A DNA stretch of 20,621 nucleotides from Methanobacterium sp. (GTDB taxonomy: Archaea; Methanobacteriota; Methanobacteria; Methanobacteriales; Methanobacteriaceae). Below are positions 8,256-16,060 of this stretch, piece by piece (position 1 is the first letter of the stretch; the number at the start of each line of letters is the position of its first letter). A model generated the notes under the pieces. That model saw only the letters and a list, made by a program, of their open reading frames with translations. It ran no database searches and was not told the origin of the DNA. The stretch spans positions 13,005 through 33,625 of the forward strand of contig PMGM01000068.1 of assembly GCA_003158115.1 (NCBI GenBank). The letters are read 5' to 3'. The translations under genes were made by a program, and so were the position numbers.

Positions 8256-8525
8256 ATGATAGAAAGAATTGAAGTAAGTATGACCAGTGGCGATGTACAC
8301 AACTTCAGAAGAGGCGAATTTGGCGTTGAAAGTATTGAAATAGATGAGTTAAGAGGTATCATACAAATTAGCTATGCAAATAAGGAAGATGGTAAAAAAT
8401 ATGTGTTATTACCTCTCCAAAATGTAGAAAAATGTGAATATTTGGATAAGAACCTTATATCTGCTGGAGCATCTGGTACTGGAAATAATATGGAAAGTGG
8501 GACAACACTCCTTGATAAGATATGA
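8256..8525 (+). CDS. Hypothetical protein, 89 residues
   Basis: I do not recognise this family. The ATG at 8256 is chosen because AGGTGAT at 8244-8250 sits five bases ahead of it; an upstream in-frame TTG at 8250 lies inside that site. The sequence has alternating short strands (IERIEVSM, IIQISYA, KKYVLLPL) that suggest a small beta-rich domain. A Gly/Ser/Asn-rich tail follows (SAGASGTGNNMESG). There is a single Cys and no membrane segment. It stands alone on the plus strand between the divergent exporter operon and the convergent adenine methyltransferase, with a possible TATA box (TATTTATTAA) near 8181-8190. Confidence 0.65.
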   Translation: MIERIEVSMTSGDVHNFRRGEFGVESIEIDELRGIIQISYANKEDGKKYVLLPLQNVEKCEYLDKNLISAGASGTGNNMESGTTLLDKI

Positions 8526-8585
8526 ATAGTCTAATAAAGTTGGGATGTTAGGGTATTGTTCAATTTTATGGGTGATATAATTAAA

Positions 8586-9506
8586 TTAATAATTTCTGAC
8601 TATTAACTCGTTGATAATACCCCTTCCAGATGCATCCCGATTAATATTTCTTTTTGCTTTAACTCTATTAATATTGTATCCATTGTACAGTTTATCAAAG
8701 AAATTATCATTTATATCTTCATTTTTAGGATCTGAATTACTTAGCATTAGATATGCGCCCTTTTTATCTAATTTTTTAAAAAAAGATGCCAAATTCACCT
8801 GGTCAAAATCATTAAACCCATCTTTAGAGTAGTTTGTAAAATTAGATGTTGTTGTTAATGGTCTGTATGGAGGGTCCATATAAACGAATGTATCCTGTTT
8901 AATATACATTTCCGAAGCTCTAAAATCTGCACAAATAATCTCAGTATCTTTTAAAGCCTTGTTAACAAGTTCTATGTTGGTTACATCACATATTTTAGGG
9001 TTTTTATAGAGTCCAAAAGGTACATTAAATTCACCTTTCTTATTTTGACGAAACAATCCATTGAAACATGTCTTATTCATAAATATAAGATAACTTGTTC
9101 GTTCAATCCATTGTTTATTATAGTTTGAAAAATCAAATCCAGGAAGTTCCTGATTATAAACATCCCTAATTTTATAATAATTCTCTTTACGCCCATCTTC
9201 ATCCATATTAAGATGATCTTCTTCAATATCCAATAATATGGATACCAATGATTTATGATCATTTTTAATTACTTTATATGCTATTACCAATTCACGATTG
9301 ATGTCTAGAAGAATAGATTCCTTAATGATGTAATGTTTCTTTAGATAAAAAAACATAGCCCCACCACCTACAAAGGGTTCTACATATCTACTAATTGAAC
9401 CATTCTCTTTTAAATAGTTGGGAAGTCTCTTATTAAATTCTATTAATAGTTGTTTCTTTCCACCTGCCCATTTTAAGAAGGGTTTTGCGCAGCTAATATT
9501 CTCCAT
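8586..9506 (-). CDS. Dam-type DNA adenine-N6 methyltransferase (D12 class), solitary
   Basis: 306 residues, full length for the DpnM/MboI/Dam group. The N-terminal KPFLKWAGGK is followed by motif I PFVGGGA at residues 44-50 (SAM binding). MNKTCFNGLFRQNKKGEFNV continuing into PFG at about 143-165 is the hallmark of the target-recognition region. Catalytic motif IV DPPY lies at 211-214, and the end is LIVRNY. This group mostly methylates adenine in GATC, but the site cannot be read from sequence. No restriction endonuclease gene is adjacent, so it appears to be an orphan. AGGAG precedes the ATG. The upstream dphB ends 63 bases away on the same strand. Its placement among housekeeping genes suggests horizontal acquisition. 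Confidence 0.92.
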   Translation of the reverse strand: MENISCAKPFLKWAGGKKQLLIEFNKRLPNYLKENGSISRYVEPFVGGGAMFFYLKKHYIIKESILLDINRELVIAYKVIKNDHKSLVSILLDIEEDHLNMDEDGRKENYYKIRDVYNQELPGFDFSNYNKQWIERTSYLIFMNKTCFNGLFRQNKKGEFNVPFGLYKNPKICDVTNIELVNKALKDTEIICADFRASEMYIKQDTFVYMDPPYRPLTTTSNFTNYSKDGFNDFDQVNLASFFKKLDKKGAYLMLSNSDPKNEDINDNFFDKLYNGYNINRVKAKRNINRDASGRGIINELIVRNY

Positions 9507-9569
9507 ACTTTCTCCTGTAGAATTTAGGTTTTAACTTGAATAAATGTATACTTAAACTATATTACAACT

Positions 9570-10361
9570 TTAAATATAATCCTTAAATAGTTCCTTTGGA
9601 GCATCAGCCAATGCTATAAGAGCTTCAGCTTCCATGAAATGAAGATTTGCAGGTATCATTAAACAGTGTAATGGACCTCCAAAATCAACATCTATCAGAT
9701 TTTTGATCTTATCAGCACGTACAACTGGATTTTTTGATCCCGCACGTGCAACAACAACTATAACAGTATTTTCATCGGCAACATTAGCACCCAATTCAGA
9801 TTCTACACGCATTAAATATTCCATACCCTGATTTGCAGTCATATAACGATCTTCATGAGCCCTAATATCTAACAGCACAAGAGTATGAAGCTCAGAATCC
9901 ATATTAGACTTTATTGCCATGTATGGAGAATGTGGAAAGAAATTTTCTTCTGTAAATGGTATGGTAGTTACTTTACCAAATTTATAAGCCTGAAGCCCAG
10001 CTATTCCCGGTGCTGCGGATAAAATAGACGAGGAATGTATAACAGTGGTTTCTAATCCTAATTTTCTAGCCTCAATTAACATTTCTGAATGGGTTGTAGC
10101 TATCAAAGGATCACCAGCACTTAAAAATGCTACATCCCTATTTTGAGCATCTTTAATTGGGATATTTTCCTCTTCAACTTCTTCCCTTGTTAATATTTGT
10201 ATTTCACATCCAATCGTATCCTCAAGAGAACTTATGCTACCGCCAAAAAGTCTTGCAGTATAAAATTCAGCATAAACAGCATCAACCTTTTTAAGAGCAT
10301 CAATTCCCTTAACAGATACATCCCTTTCATCGTAGAGCCCTAGTCCTATAAAGTAAAACAT
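9570..10361 (-). CDS. dphB: Diphthine synthase
   Basis: Transfers methyl groups from SAM to the 3-amino-3-carboxypropyl group on the target His of elongation factor 2, the second step of diphthamide synthesis. It has 263 residues, normal for archaeal DphB (Dph5). The tetrapyrrole-methylase fold is clear: YFIGLGLYDERDVSVKG at the N-terminus, LSAGDPLIATTH at 80-91 (SAM pocket) and SAAPGIAGLQAYKFGK around 115-130. The C-terminal region contains GGPLHCLMIPANLHFMEAEAL. The GGTGAT ribosome-binding site lies six bases before the ATG. It is transcribed divergently from trm5, with both promoters in a roughly 120-base AT-rich gap. Confidence 0.96.
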   Translation of the reverse strand: MFYFIGLGLYDERDVSVKGIDALKKVDAVYAEFYTARLFGGSISSLEDTIGCEIQILTREEVEEENIPIKDAQNRDVAFLSAGDPLIATTHSEMLIEARKLGLETTVIHSSSILSAAPGIAGLQAYKFGKVTTIPFTEENFFPHSPYMAIKSNMDSELHTLVLLDIRAHEDRYMTANQGMEYLMRVESELGANVADENTVIVVVARAGSKNPVVRADKIKNLIDVDFGGPLHCLMIPANLHFMEAEALIALADAPKELFKDYI

Positions 10362-10486
10362 TTATAAATCACCTGTATACTTTTTTTCAGTATTTTCTTT
10401 CCCTTTAATTAGTGTTTAATTGATAAATTTAATAATCTTGGTATTAAATATTAAATTGCTGATGTAAAAATGTAATGAGGAATCCA

Positions 10487-11509
10487 ATGATCGGAATAAA
10501 AGTTCCAAAGAACAACGCAGATAAAATACGTAGAGTTCTATTAAATCACAACATAATAAAACTTGACATGAAAATAAAACGAGTCGAAGACTTTGTTTAT
10601 ATCCCCCTAATTAACACACCAAATAAGGAACTTCTGGAAGAATTAAATGTCTATGAAGTTAACATTGTTGACACAGAATTTGAAATTCATATAAAAGGCC
10701 CTAAAAGCCTTAAAGATTACCTAAAAGATAAAATAGACCCAGAACTTATCGAAGAAATCAAAAAATCCTTTGATATAATAGGAGAAATTGTAATACTAGA
10801 AATTCCAGAAGAATTTGATGAATATAAATATATCATTGGAGAAGCAGCACTTAAATTCACCAAACGAAAGGCTGTTTATCGTAAAACAAGTAAAATAAAG
10901 GGAATAATTCGAACACGCGAACTTGAACATCTTGCTGGTGAGGATAACTCAGTCACAATACACAGAGAATTTGGTAATAGATTGAAACTGGATGTTAAAA
11001 AAGTATACTTCAGCCCACGTCTTGCAACTGAGAGGAGAAGACTATCCCAACAAGTGATAGATAAAGAGATTATTGTAGATATGTTCACAGGGATCGGACC
11101 ATTTTCTATATCAATTGCAAAGGAACATACTGTGAAAATATATGCTATCGATATCAATCCTGACGCTTATAAATATCTTAAAGAAAATATTAAGCTAAAC
11201 AAACCAGAAGGTACTGTAATACCACTTCTTGGTGATGTTAAAGAAGTTTTAAAAGGTTTGAACATAAAATCAGATCGTATAATAATGAATCTACCCGGAA
11301 CAGCCTGGAGTTTTCTGGATATAGCTATAAAATCTTTAAAATCTGGAGGTGTGCTTCATTATTATGAATTTACATCAGAATTTCAGATACCCATAGATAA
11401 AATTATAGAAACCGCATATCCACGTAAAGTTGAAGTTATAAATTGTAGAAAAGTCAAATCTAAAAGTCCTGGAATTTGGCATATGGGTATCGACGCCAGA
11501 ATATACTAA
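10487..11509 (+). CDS. trm5: tRNA (guanine37-N1)-methyltransferase Trm5
   Basis: Methylates N1 of G37 in tRNAs, which prevents frameshifting; in archaea it also feeds wyosine-type modification. From this start it has 340 residues. An N-terminal D1-like domain (about residues 1-65) suggests the Trm5b type. The conserved SPRLATERRRL near 176-186 holds the catalytic Arg and Glu. SAM motif I is VDMFTGIGPF near 197-206, and the N-L-P motif (MNLPGTAW) near 267-274 is catalytic. I chose the ATG at 10487 because GAGG sits six bases ahead; an ATG four codons upstream (10475) has no clear ribosome-binding site. The gene converges on mtnA. Confidence 0.94.
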   Translation: MIGIKVPKNNADKIRRVLLNHNIIKLDMKIKRVEDFVYIPLINTPNKELLEELNVYEVNIVDTEFEIHIKGPKSLKDYLKDKIDPELIEEIKKSFDIIGEIVILEIPEEFDEYKYIIGEAALKFTKRKAVYRKTSKIKGIIRTRELEHLAGEDNSVTIHREFGNRLKLDVKKVYFSPRLATERRRLSQQVIDKEIIVDMFTGIGPFSISIAKEHTVKIYAIDINPDAYKYLKENIKLNKPEGTVIPLLGDVKEVLKGLNIKSDRIIMNLPGTAWSFLDIAIKSLKSGGVLHYYEFTSEFQIPIDKIIETAYPRKVEVINCRKVKSKSPGIWHMGIDARIY

Positions 11510-11551
11510 AATTATCACACTAATGTTCCAAAAATTTTGTTATAAAAAATA

Positions 11552-11584
11552 TTTTTTGAGTAGAAATATGTAAATATTTCACTC
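11552..11584. terminator. Bidirectional stem-loop/T-tract between trm5 and mtnA
   Basis: GAGT-A-GAAATAT and ATATTTC-ACTC pair with a single bulged A around a four-base loop (11558-11584), just past the mtnA stop on the minus strand. The minus strand then runs into AAAAAATATTTTTTATAAC, and the plus strand has six T at 11552-11557. It likely ends both convergent transcripts. Confidence 0.5.
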
Positions 11585-11586
11585 TA

Positions 11587-12516
11587 TTAAAATGGTTTAA
11601 TAATTCCTTCTTCTGTAATTATACCGGTTATTAAATCTGATGGAATTATATCAAAGGCTGGATTTTCAACTTCTGTACCCTCAGGAGCTACTCTAGAACT
11701 TCCAAAGTAAATTACCTCATCAGCATCTCTTTCTTCTATTTTAACATCATATATAGAATTTTCACTGTCAAAAGTACTTTTAGGAGCTGCAACATAGAAG
11801 GGAATATTAAATCTTTTTGCTGCAAGAGCAACCATTAACGAACCTATTTTATTGGCAACACCACCCTTTGCAACACGATCTGCTCCTACAACAACTTTAT
11901 TAACCATACCCTTTTGCATCAAATGTCCTGCAGCACTATCAACCGCTAATTTTACAGGGATATTTTCTTGCTGCATCTCAAAAACACTTAGTCTAGCACC
12001 CTGGCACAATGGTCTTGTTTCATCACAGATAACCTTAATATTTTTCCCCTCATCATGGGCAGCTCGCAAAACACCAAGAGCTGTTCCATAATCAACACAA
12101 GCCAATGCACCAGCATTGCAATGAGTCAATATTGTATCCCCATCGTCAATAATATCAGACCCGTTTCTACCAATTGCCATGTTGGTTTTGACATCTTCAT
12201 CATACATTTTTAGAGCTTCATCCAATGGTGATTTTGAATTTAATACTCGATCAACAGCCCAAGCAAGGTTTACAGCTGTAGGTCTGGCCTCTTTAATTTC
12301 AGCCCCAGCCTTTAATATATCTTCTCCAGAAAGATCTGCTAATACAACTCCAAATGCAGCTGCAACTCCAATAGCTGGTGCTCCACGAACTTTCATAGTT
12401 TTAATAGCATTAATAACATCTTTATAAGTTTTACATTCATGATAAATAATTTCGTCTGGTAATAGAGTCTGGTCAATTAAAAAGAGTTTATTATCCTTCC
12501 AGTACATTGTTTTCAT
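11587..12516 (-). CDS. mtnA: 5-methylthioribose-1-phosphate / 5-deoxyribose-1-phosphate isomerase (MtnA family, aIF-2B-related)
   Basis: An aldose-ketose isomerase of 309 residues. The MtnA family converts methylthioribose-1-phosphate to methylthioribulose-1-phosphate. In Methanocaldococcus the homologue also acts on 5-deoxyribose-1-phosphate, recycling 5'-deoxyadenosine from radical SAM enzymes. Diagnostic residues are intact: RGAPAIG at 44-50, catalytic C133 in HCNAGALA, DETRP at 165-169 and catalytic D213 in GADRVAKGGVANKIG. The catalytic Cys/Asp pair separates it from regulatory eIF2B subunits and ribose-1,5-bisphosphate isomerase. AGGAAGTG precedes the ATG. It lies 85 bases after the nifB stop on the same strand but behind a T-tract, so it may have its own promoter. 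Confidence 0.9.
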   Translation of the reverse strand: MKTMYWKDNKLFLIDQTLLPDEIIYHECKTYKDVINAIKTMKVRGAPAIGVAAAFGVVLADLSGEDILKAGAEIKEARPTAVNLAWAVDRVLNSKSPLDEALKMYDEDVKTNMAIGRNGSDIIDDGDTILTHCNAGALACVDYGTALGVLRAAHDEGKNIKVICDETRPLCQGARLSVFEMQQENIPVKLAVDSAAGHLMQKGMVNKVVVGADRVAKGGVANKIGSLMVALAAKRFNIPFYVAAPKSTFDSENSIYDVKIEERDADEVIYFGSSRVAPEGTEVENPAFDIIPSDLITGIITEEGIIKPF

Positions 12517-12535
12517 AAGTTTACACTTCCTATTA

Positions 12536-12550
12536 CTTTTATGATAAAAG
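12536..12550. promoter_or_regulatory. 15-bp palindrome in the mtnA leader
   Basis: CTTTTAT-G-ATAAAAG is a perfect 7-1-7 inverted repeat about 20 bases upstream of the mtnA ATG. It could be an operator or part of the AT-rich promoter. In such AT-rich DNA chance occurrence is plausible. Confidence 0.3.
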
Positions 12551-12561
12551 AGATGTACACT

Positions 12562-12568
12562 AAAAAAA
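12562..12568 (-). terminator. T-tract after nifB
   Basis: On the minus strand CTCCC is followed by seven T, 34 bases past the nifB stop. It could end the long marker-gene operon, with read-through into mtnA possible. Confidence 0.4.
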
Positions 12569-12601
12569 GGGAGAATATAGAAAATAAATGAATTTTACAG
12601 A

Positions 12602-13453
12602 TTAGAAGTGACTCGATGGTGTCATATCCAGATGTTTATCCTCTTTACCTGGAACACCAAATGCATCGGCCCTACATTGAGTACATGCTCTGAAAACTGG
12701 TATTATCTCTTCAACTGCATCCCTTACTTCACTTAATTCTGCACATCCGGGTTTAGGTGTGTCCTTGAATTTGTGCATAGGAATTAATGGTATTACATTC
12801 ATGAGAGATGCTCCCTGTTCTTTAACCTTCTTTGCAATGTCCATGATATGTTTATCATTAACTCCAGGAATAAGAACAACATTGACCTTAACAACTACGC
12901 CTCTTTCAGCCAGCATCCTAATACCTTTAAGCTGATTTTCAGATAGTATGTTGAAAGCTTCCTCTCCAGTGTAGAGTTCACCATTGAAGAAAACATTAGA
13001 ATATATTTTACTGCCTATTTTAGGGTCAATTGCATTAACTGTTACTGTAACAGTATTTATATTGAGATCTGCAATTTCATCTGCCTTCTCTGGAAGTAAC
13101 AGTCCATTGGTACTCATACATTTGATAAGATCTGGAAATTCCTTATCAATCCTTTTAAAGAATTCAAATGTTTCATTATTGAAAAGAGCGTCTCCAGGTC
13201 CTGCTACACCAACAACTGCTATTGGCATCTCGGATGTGACCTTTTTTACATGTGCAACTGCTTGATCAACAGTCATAACACGTGATGCTACACCCGGGCG
13301 CTGTTCACATTTATTTATTTCTCTTGTGCAAAAATCACAGTGAATATTACATTTAGGTGCTATTGGAACGTGAATTCTCCCAACTTTATCGTGCATTTTC
13401 TCATTGAAGCATGGATGCACCTTTGTTATATGGGCAAATCTTGATTCATTCAT
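12602..13453 (-). CDS. nifB: NifB-type radical SAM protein (NifB cofactor synthase)
   Basis: NifB fuses two [4Fe-4S] clusters, inserting a carbide from SAM and a ninth sulfur, to give the [8Fe-9S-C] NifB cofactor. The chosen ATG gives 283 residues, the size of methanogen NifB without a NifX domain. The SAM-cluster motif is C35-X3-C39-X2-C42. The family signature HPCFNEKMHDKVGRIHVPIA precedes it. Candidate ligands for the two precursor clusters are all present: His/C15 in HPC, C49, C112 in KCMSTNG, and C257/C260 in CTQCRADAFG. GGAGGT lies five bases before the ATG at 13453. That ATG overlaps the mmp17 stop by 8 bases; the in-frame ATG 15 codons upstream lies inside mmp17 and is unlikely. No other nif gene is in the window. 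Confidence 0.93.
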   Translation of the reverse strand: MNESRFAHITKVHPCFNEKMHDKVGRIHVPIAPKCNIHCDFCTREINKCEQRPGVASRVMTVDQAVAHVKKVTSEMPIAVVGVAGPGDALFNNETFEFFKRIDKEFPDLIKCMSTNGLLLPEKADEIADLNINTVTVTVNAIDPKIGSKIYSNVFFNGELYTGEEAFNILSENQLKGIRMLAERGVVVKVNVVLIPGVNDKHIMDIAKKVKEQGASLMNVIPLIPMHKFKDTPKPGCAELSEVRDAVEEIIPVFRACTQCRADAFGVPGKEDKHLDMTPSSHF

Positions 13454-14003
13454 TTTTAACCTCCGATATAATCTCATCAGTCTTCTTAAGCCATTCATCC
13501 TTCATCATTTCATCTGTACAAGTTAATGCAATAATATTATCTTCTGATCTATGATCTATAACCCTGAAACCTTCGGGTATAATTCTAAAAATTGCATCAT
13601 AGACCTTTTTCTTAAGGTCATCTTGGGGATCACGTACCACCAAACCCTCTAAATCAGATGTTGGGTCGTCTATTATTACTTCAAAACGATTAGGTTGGTG
13701 TATTTTGTTTCTTCCTTCTCTTTCCCAAAGTTTTTCTAATAGATCAGGCAGATATGTTTCATCTTTGATCTTTATAAACATTTCATTGCCTTCCTTGATA
13801 AATTCATATTCTGTGAAATCTTCTATAACAATAGGTTGTGAAGCCTTTTCCAATTTAACAACTATTATAAATAATGGTTCTCTAGGGTCAACATAAACCC
13901 TTAAATCACCTATTGAACGGGTTACTTGGACTTCTTGAAGGATGTGTCTAACTATCATATCATAGACAGCTGCTCCATCTTCGTCATAACATTCTACCTT
14001 CAT
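13446..14003 (-). CDS. mmp17: Methanogenesis marker protein 17 (MCR activation complex)
   Basis: 185 residues, the typical size of marker 17 (DUF2113). The family is confined to methanogens and relatives. Mmp17 has been found, with Mmp3, Mmp7, McrC and component A2, in the ATP-dependent MCR activation complex, where L-cluster-like Fe-S clusters are reported. Visible features are an N-terminal Cys ([11 protein letters not shown]), a repeated strand-helix layout, a conserved-looking [20 protein letters not shown] segment and a second Cys near residue 162 ([13 protein letters not shown]). Its ATG overlaps the mmp15 stop by 4 bases with AGGAG seven bases ahead, and nifB starts inside its last codons. 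Family identity is inferred from recall of the family and gene order. Confidence 0.85.
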   Translation of the reverse strand: MKVECYDEDGAAVYDMIVRHILQEVQVTRSIGDLRVYVDPREPLFIIVVKLEKASQPIVIEDFTEYEFIKEGNEMFIKIKDETYLPDLLEKLWEREGRNKIHQPNRFEVIIDDPTSDLEGLVVRDPQDDLKKKVYDAIFRIIPEGFRVIDHRSEDNIIALTCTDEMMKDEWLKKTDEIISEVKNE

Positions 14004-15232
14004 TTCTTGACTCCTAAACCAGATACTAAAAGTGCAGAACCAACAGCACCAATATACTGGGAGTACTCAGGAACTATAACTTCTATACCGCCTAGTACTG
14101 TACTTACAGCTTCAACAAGTCCTCCTATAAGGGAAGTACCTCCCACTTGTATCAGAGGTTCTCTTAGATCTATCTCTTGAAGTTGTTGTTCGTATACCTG
14201 TTCAGCTACAGAGAAACATGCAGCTGCTGCAACATCTTCCTTAGATCCACCTGCAGCTAGTGAAGTTACCAGATCCTGTATACCAAACACAATACAGTAA
14301 CTGTTAAGTGCTGCATTTTTATAATTTCCCTTGAGTGCAAGAGGTCCAAGTTCACTTATATCTACACCTAATCTTTTAGCTGTCATTTCAAGGAATCTTC
14401 CAGATGCACCAGCACATATACCACCCATGGTAAAGTTATCTGGTATTCCATCATTAACAGTTATGACCTTGTTGTCCATTCCACCAATATCCAGAACTGT
14501 TGCTTCTCCTTTCTGCTTATCTGCAAGATAAACTGCTCCTTTAGAGTTGACACTCAACTCTTCTTGGATAAGTGCTGCATTTAAGTGGTGTCCAATCCTC
14601 AACCTACCATAACCAGTCACACCTACACCTTCGACATCTTCCAATTTATAGCCAGTCCCTTCAAAAGCCTGTTCCATTCCAGTATTGGCTGTTTCAATAA
14701 CATCCCCTGTTGGAAGCCAACCAGTACCTATTACTTTGTTATTTTCCATTAAAACTGCTTTGGTTGTGGAAGAACCTGAATCTACACCCATTGTAAGGCC
14801 TTCTTGTTTTTCACGAGCAAGTAGACTTTTTCTTGCAACTATGGTTGATAATGCTTCCATTCTTATGAATAGTTCGTCTGCTTTGGTTCTTTCTGTGAAT
14901 GAATATGTAACAACAGGCAAGTTAGTGTTCTGTTGTATGAACCTTCTTATTTCATTCCTTACTAATGCTCCTTCTGCACATCTAAAGCAAGTTGCAATAA
15001 AAACTGCATCTGCATTTGTTTTTCCTTCAACTATTGATGTGGCCCTTGCTATCATCAGTCTTATTCCCGTACTTTGAGCATTGAATCCAAATTTTTTATA
15101 TGCTTCATCTATATAATCAAGATCTGCTTCGGGAATAATGATTTCGGCTCCGAATGTTTCAGCGGCCTTTTCAATCTCCTTTTGAATACCACTATAATCT
15201 GTTCCACATGATATTTGAGCTATTTTAACCAT
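14000..15232 (-). CDS. mmp15: Methanogenesis marker protein 15 (dehydratase-activase-like ATPase with Cys-bearing N-terminal domain)
   Basis: 410 residues in two domains. Residues about 145-405 are an ASKHA ATPase of the 2-hydroxyacyl-CoA dehydratase activator type (HgdC/BadF). [13 protein letters not shown] is at 148-160, [11 protein letters not shown] at 245-255 and VGGTSLIGG at 363-371. C273 ([13 protein letters not shown]) and C313 (NSYCIVF) match the two Cys that hold the dimer-bridging [4Fe-4S] cluster in HgdC. Residues 1-140 form an extra domain with C9, C82 and C85 (ATCFRC) that resembles the C-terminal part of the dehydratase subunits themselves. Such ATPases drive electrons to very low potential by ATP hydrolysis, which is what MCR activation needs. 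It overlaps mmp5 by 8 bases and mmp17 by 4. Its exact role is not established. Confidence 0.88.
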   Translation of the reverse strand: MVKIAQISCGTDYSGIQKEIEKAAETFGAEIIIPEADLDYIDEAYKKFGFNAQSTGIRLMIARATSIVEGKTNADAVFIATCFRCAEGALVRNEIRRFIQQNTNLPVVTYSFTERTKADELFIRMEALSTIVARKSLLAREKQEGLTMGVDSGSSTTKAVLMENNKVIGTGWLPTGDVIETANTGMEQAFEGTGYKLEDVEGVGVTGYGRLRIGHHLNAALIQEELSVNSKGAVYLADKQKGEATVLDIGGMDNKVITVNDGIPDNFTMGGICAGASGRFLEMTAKRLGVDISELGPLALKGNYKNAALNSYCIVFGIQDLVTSLAAGGSKEDVAAAACFSVAEQVYEQQLQEIDLREPLIQVGGTSLIGGLVEAVSTVLGGIEVIVPEYSQYIGAVGSALLVSGLGVKK

Positions 15233-15680
15233 TTGATTTCCCTTCCTTATTTAACCCATCTAAGAATGTGTTAATTTTGTTAACAACTTCCATTGTTTCT
15301 TCCTTTGTTGTTGGATAATGTAATTCTAATAGTGGTATGCCACGTTTTCTAAGACAGAACATTGATAGTTCATTGGTACGGGCACATCCAATACATCCAA
15401 AACCAAATGGAGCATCTTCCATTATTATAGCTGCTTCTGCTGCCTCTATAAGAGGACCAAATATTGCCATTCTTCCCCTAACACCGGAAGGTACTTCTAT
15501 GGCTGCATATTTAAGACCCTTGATTGGCTCTTCTTCAGTGATGTTTAACGGTGGTGAATCAATCTCCACATCTGTAACTCTTTTTCTAATCTCTTTCTGC
15601 AATACAAGTGCTTCATGCCCCCTTCTTTCTACGAGGTCGGCTAATATAAGAGAGTTAGGAGGGAAAATTGCTATTTTCAA
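15225..15680 (-). CDS. mmp5: Methanogenesis marker protein 5 (DUF2112, Cys-rich)
   Basis: 151 residues with a TTG start. GGGGGAG lies five bases ahead, and the TTG overlaps the previous stop as TTGA. The key feature is a Cys cluster near residue 96 ([12 protein letters not shown]96 and C99, then C109 in MFCLRKRG), a likely Fe-S or metal site. Before it lies [20 protein letters not shown]. After it, [20 protein letters not shown] resembles a segment of dehydratase-type subunits. It precedes mmp15, whose N-terminal domain has a similar flavour. Its function is unknown. I assign marker 5 from length and gene order; confusion with a sister family is possible. Confidence 0.78.
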   Translation of the reverse strand: MKIAIFPPNSLILADLVERRGHEALVLQKEIRKRVTDVEIDSPPLNITEEEPIKGLKYAAIEVPSGVRGRMAIFGPLIEAAEAAIIMEDAPFGFGCIGCARTNELSMFCLRKRGIPLLELHYPTTKEETMEVVNKINTFLDGLNKEGKSNG

Positions 15681-16060
15681 TAGAACTCCCCCTTAGAATT
15701 GTTAGGTTTGATATGTTCTGGTCTTTTAGTCATTTGCATTATATCACTGTAAATTCCCTGTGTAGTATCAATAACACCTATAGCTGCTGTTATTCCATCT
15801 TTTTCTTTTAAAGGAACTGCTAATATTGGTATTCCTTTATAAGAACCTTCTTTAGGAGTTTCATTATATATTTTTCCATCTTTAAGCACCTTTTCAAGAA
15901 TTGGACCCGTGTAATTGTTTTCTATTACTTTGCCCTCTTCGATTCTGACTCCTTTAGAATTTTTGGTTCTCATGGTAATTGGAAGTCTGTTCACAAGTTC
16001 GAGTATTGCCATTGCTAAAGGTGTAATTTCATCCCCAGTTGATGATTTTGTTAGATTCAT
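15677..16060 (-). CDS. DUF2111-like conserved methanogen protein
   Basis: 127 residues with no cysteine, membrane segment or signal peptide. The middle and C-terminal part ([20 protein letters not shown] followed by IGVIDTT) reads like a GAF/roadblock-type ligand-binding strand set. It is translationally coupled to both neighbours: ATGA overlap with mmp6 (GGAGTGTG ahead of the ATG) and TTGA overlap with mmp5. I recall the family as DUF2111, found in methanogens. It has no marker number and no known activity. Its fixed place between two marker genes suggests a regulatory or assembly role in the same complex. Confidence 0.72.
   Translation of the reverse strand: MNLTKSSTGDEITPLAMAILELVNRLPITMRTKNSKGVRIEEGKVIENNYTGPILEKVLKDGKIYNETPKEGSYKGIPILAVPLKEKDGITAAIGVIDTTQGIYSDIMQMTKRPEHIKPNNSKGEFY

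Noticed and set aside
8250..8258. TTG start at 8250 for the small unknown gene
   Set aside because: That codon is inside the AGGTGAT ribosome-binding site that serves the ATG at 8256.
11587..12516. Annotation of the isomerase as translation initiation factor aIF-2B subunit
   Set aside because: The catalytic Cys133 and Asp213 in their MtnA contexts, plus RGAPAIG, indicate an enzyme rather than a regulatory eIF2B-like subunit.
12602..13453. Interpretation of the radical SAM protein as MoaA or Mmp10
   Set aside because: The HPCF signature before the CX3CX2C motif and the C-terminal CTQCRADAFG are NifB hallmarks; MoaA lacks them, and Mmp10 is longer with a cobalamin-binding domain.
12179..15696. 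Several plus-strand frames of 60-130 codons antisense to mtnA, mmp15 and mmp5
   Set aside because: The products are Ser/Thr/Ile-rich shadows of the coding strand without start signals; the minus-strand genes have clear motifs.
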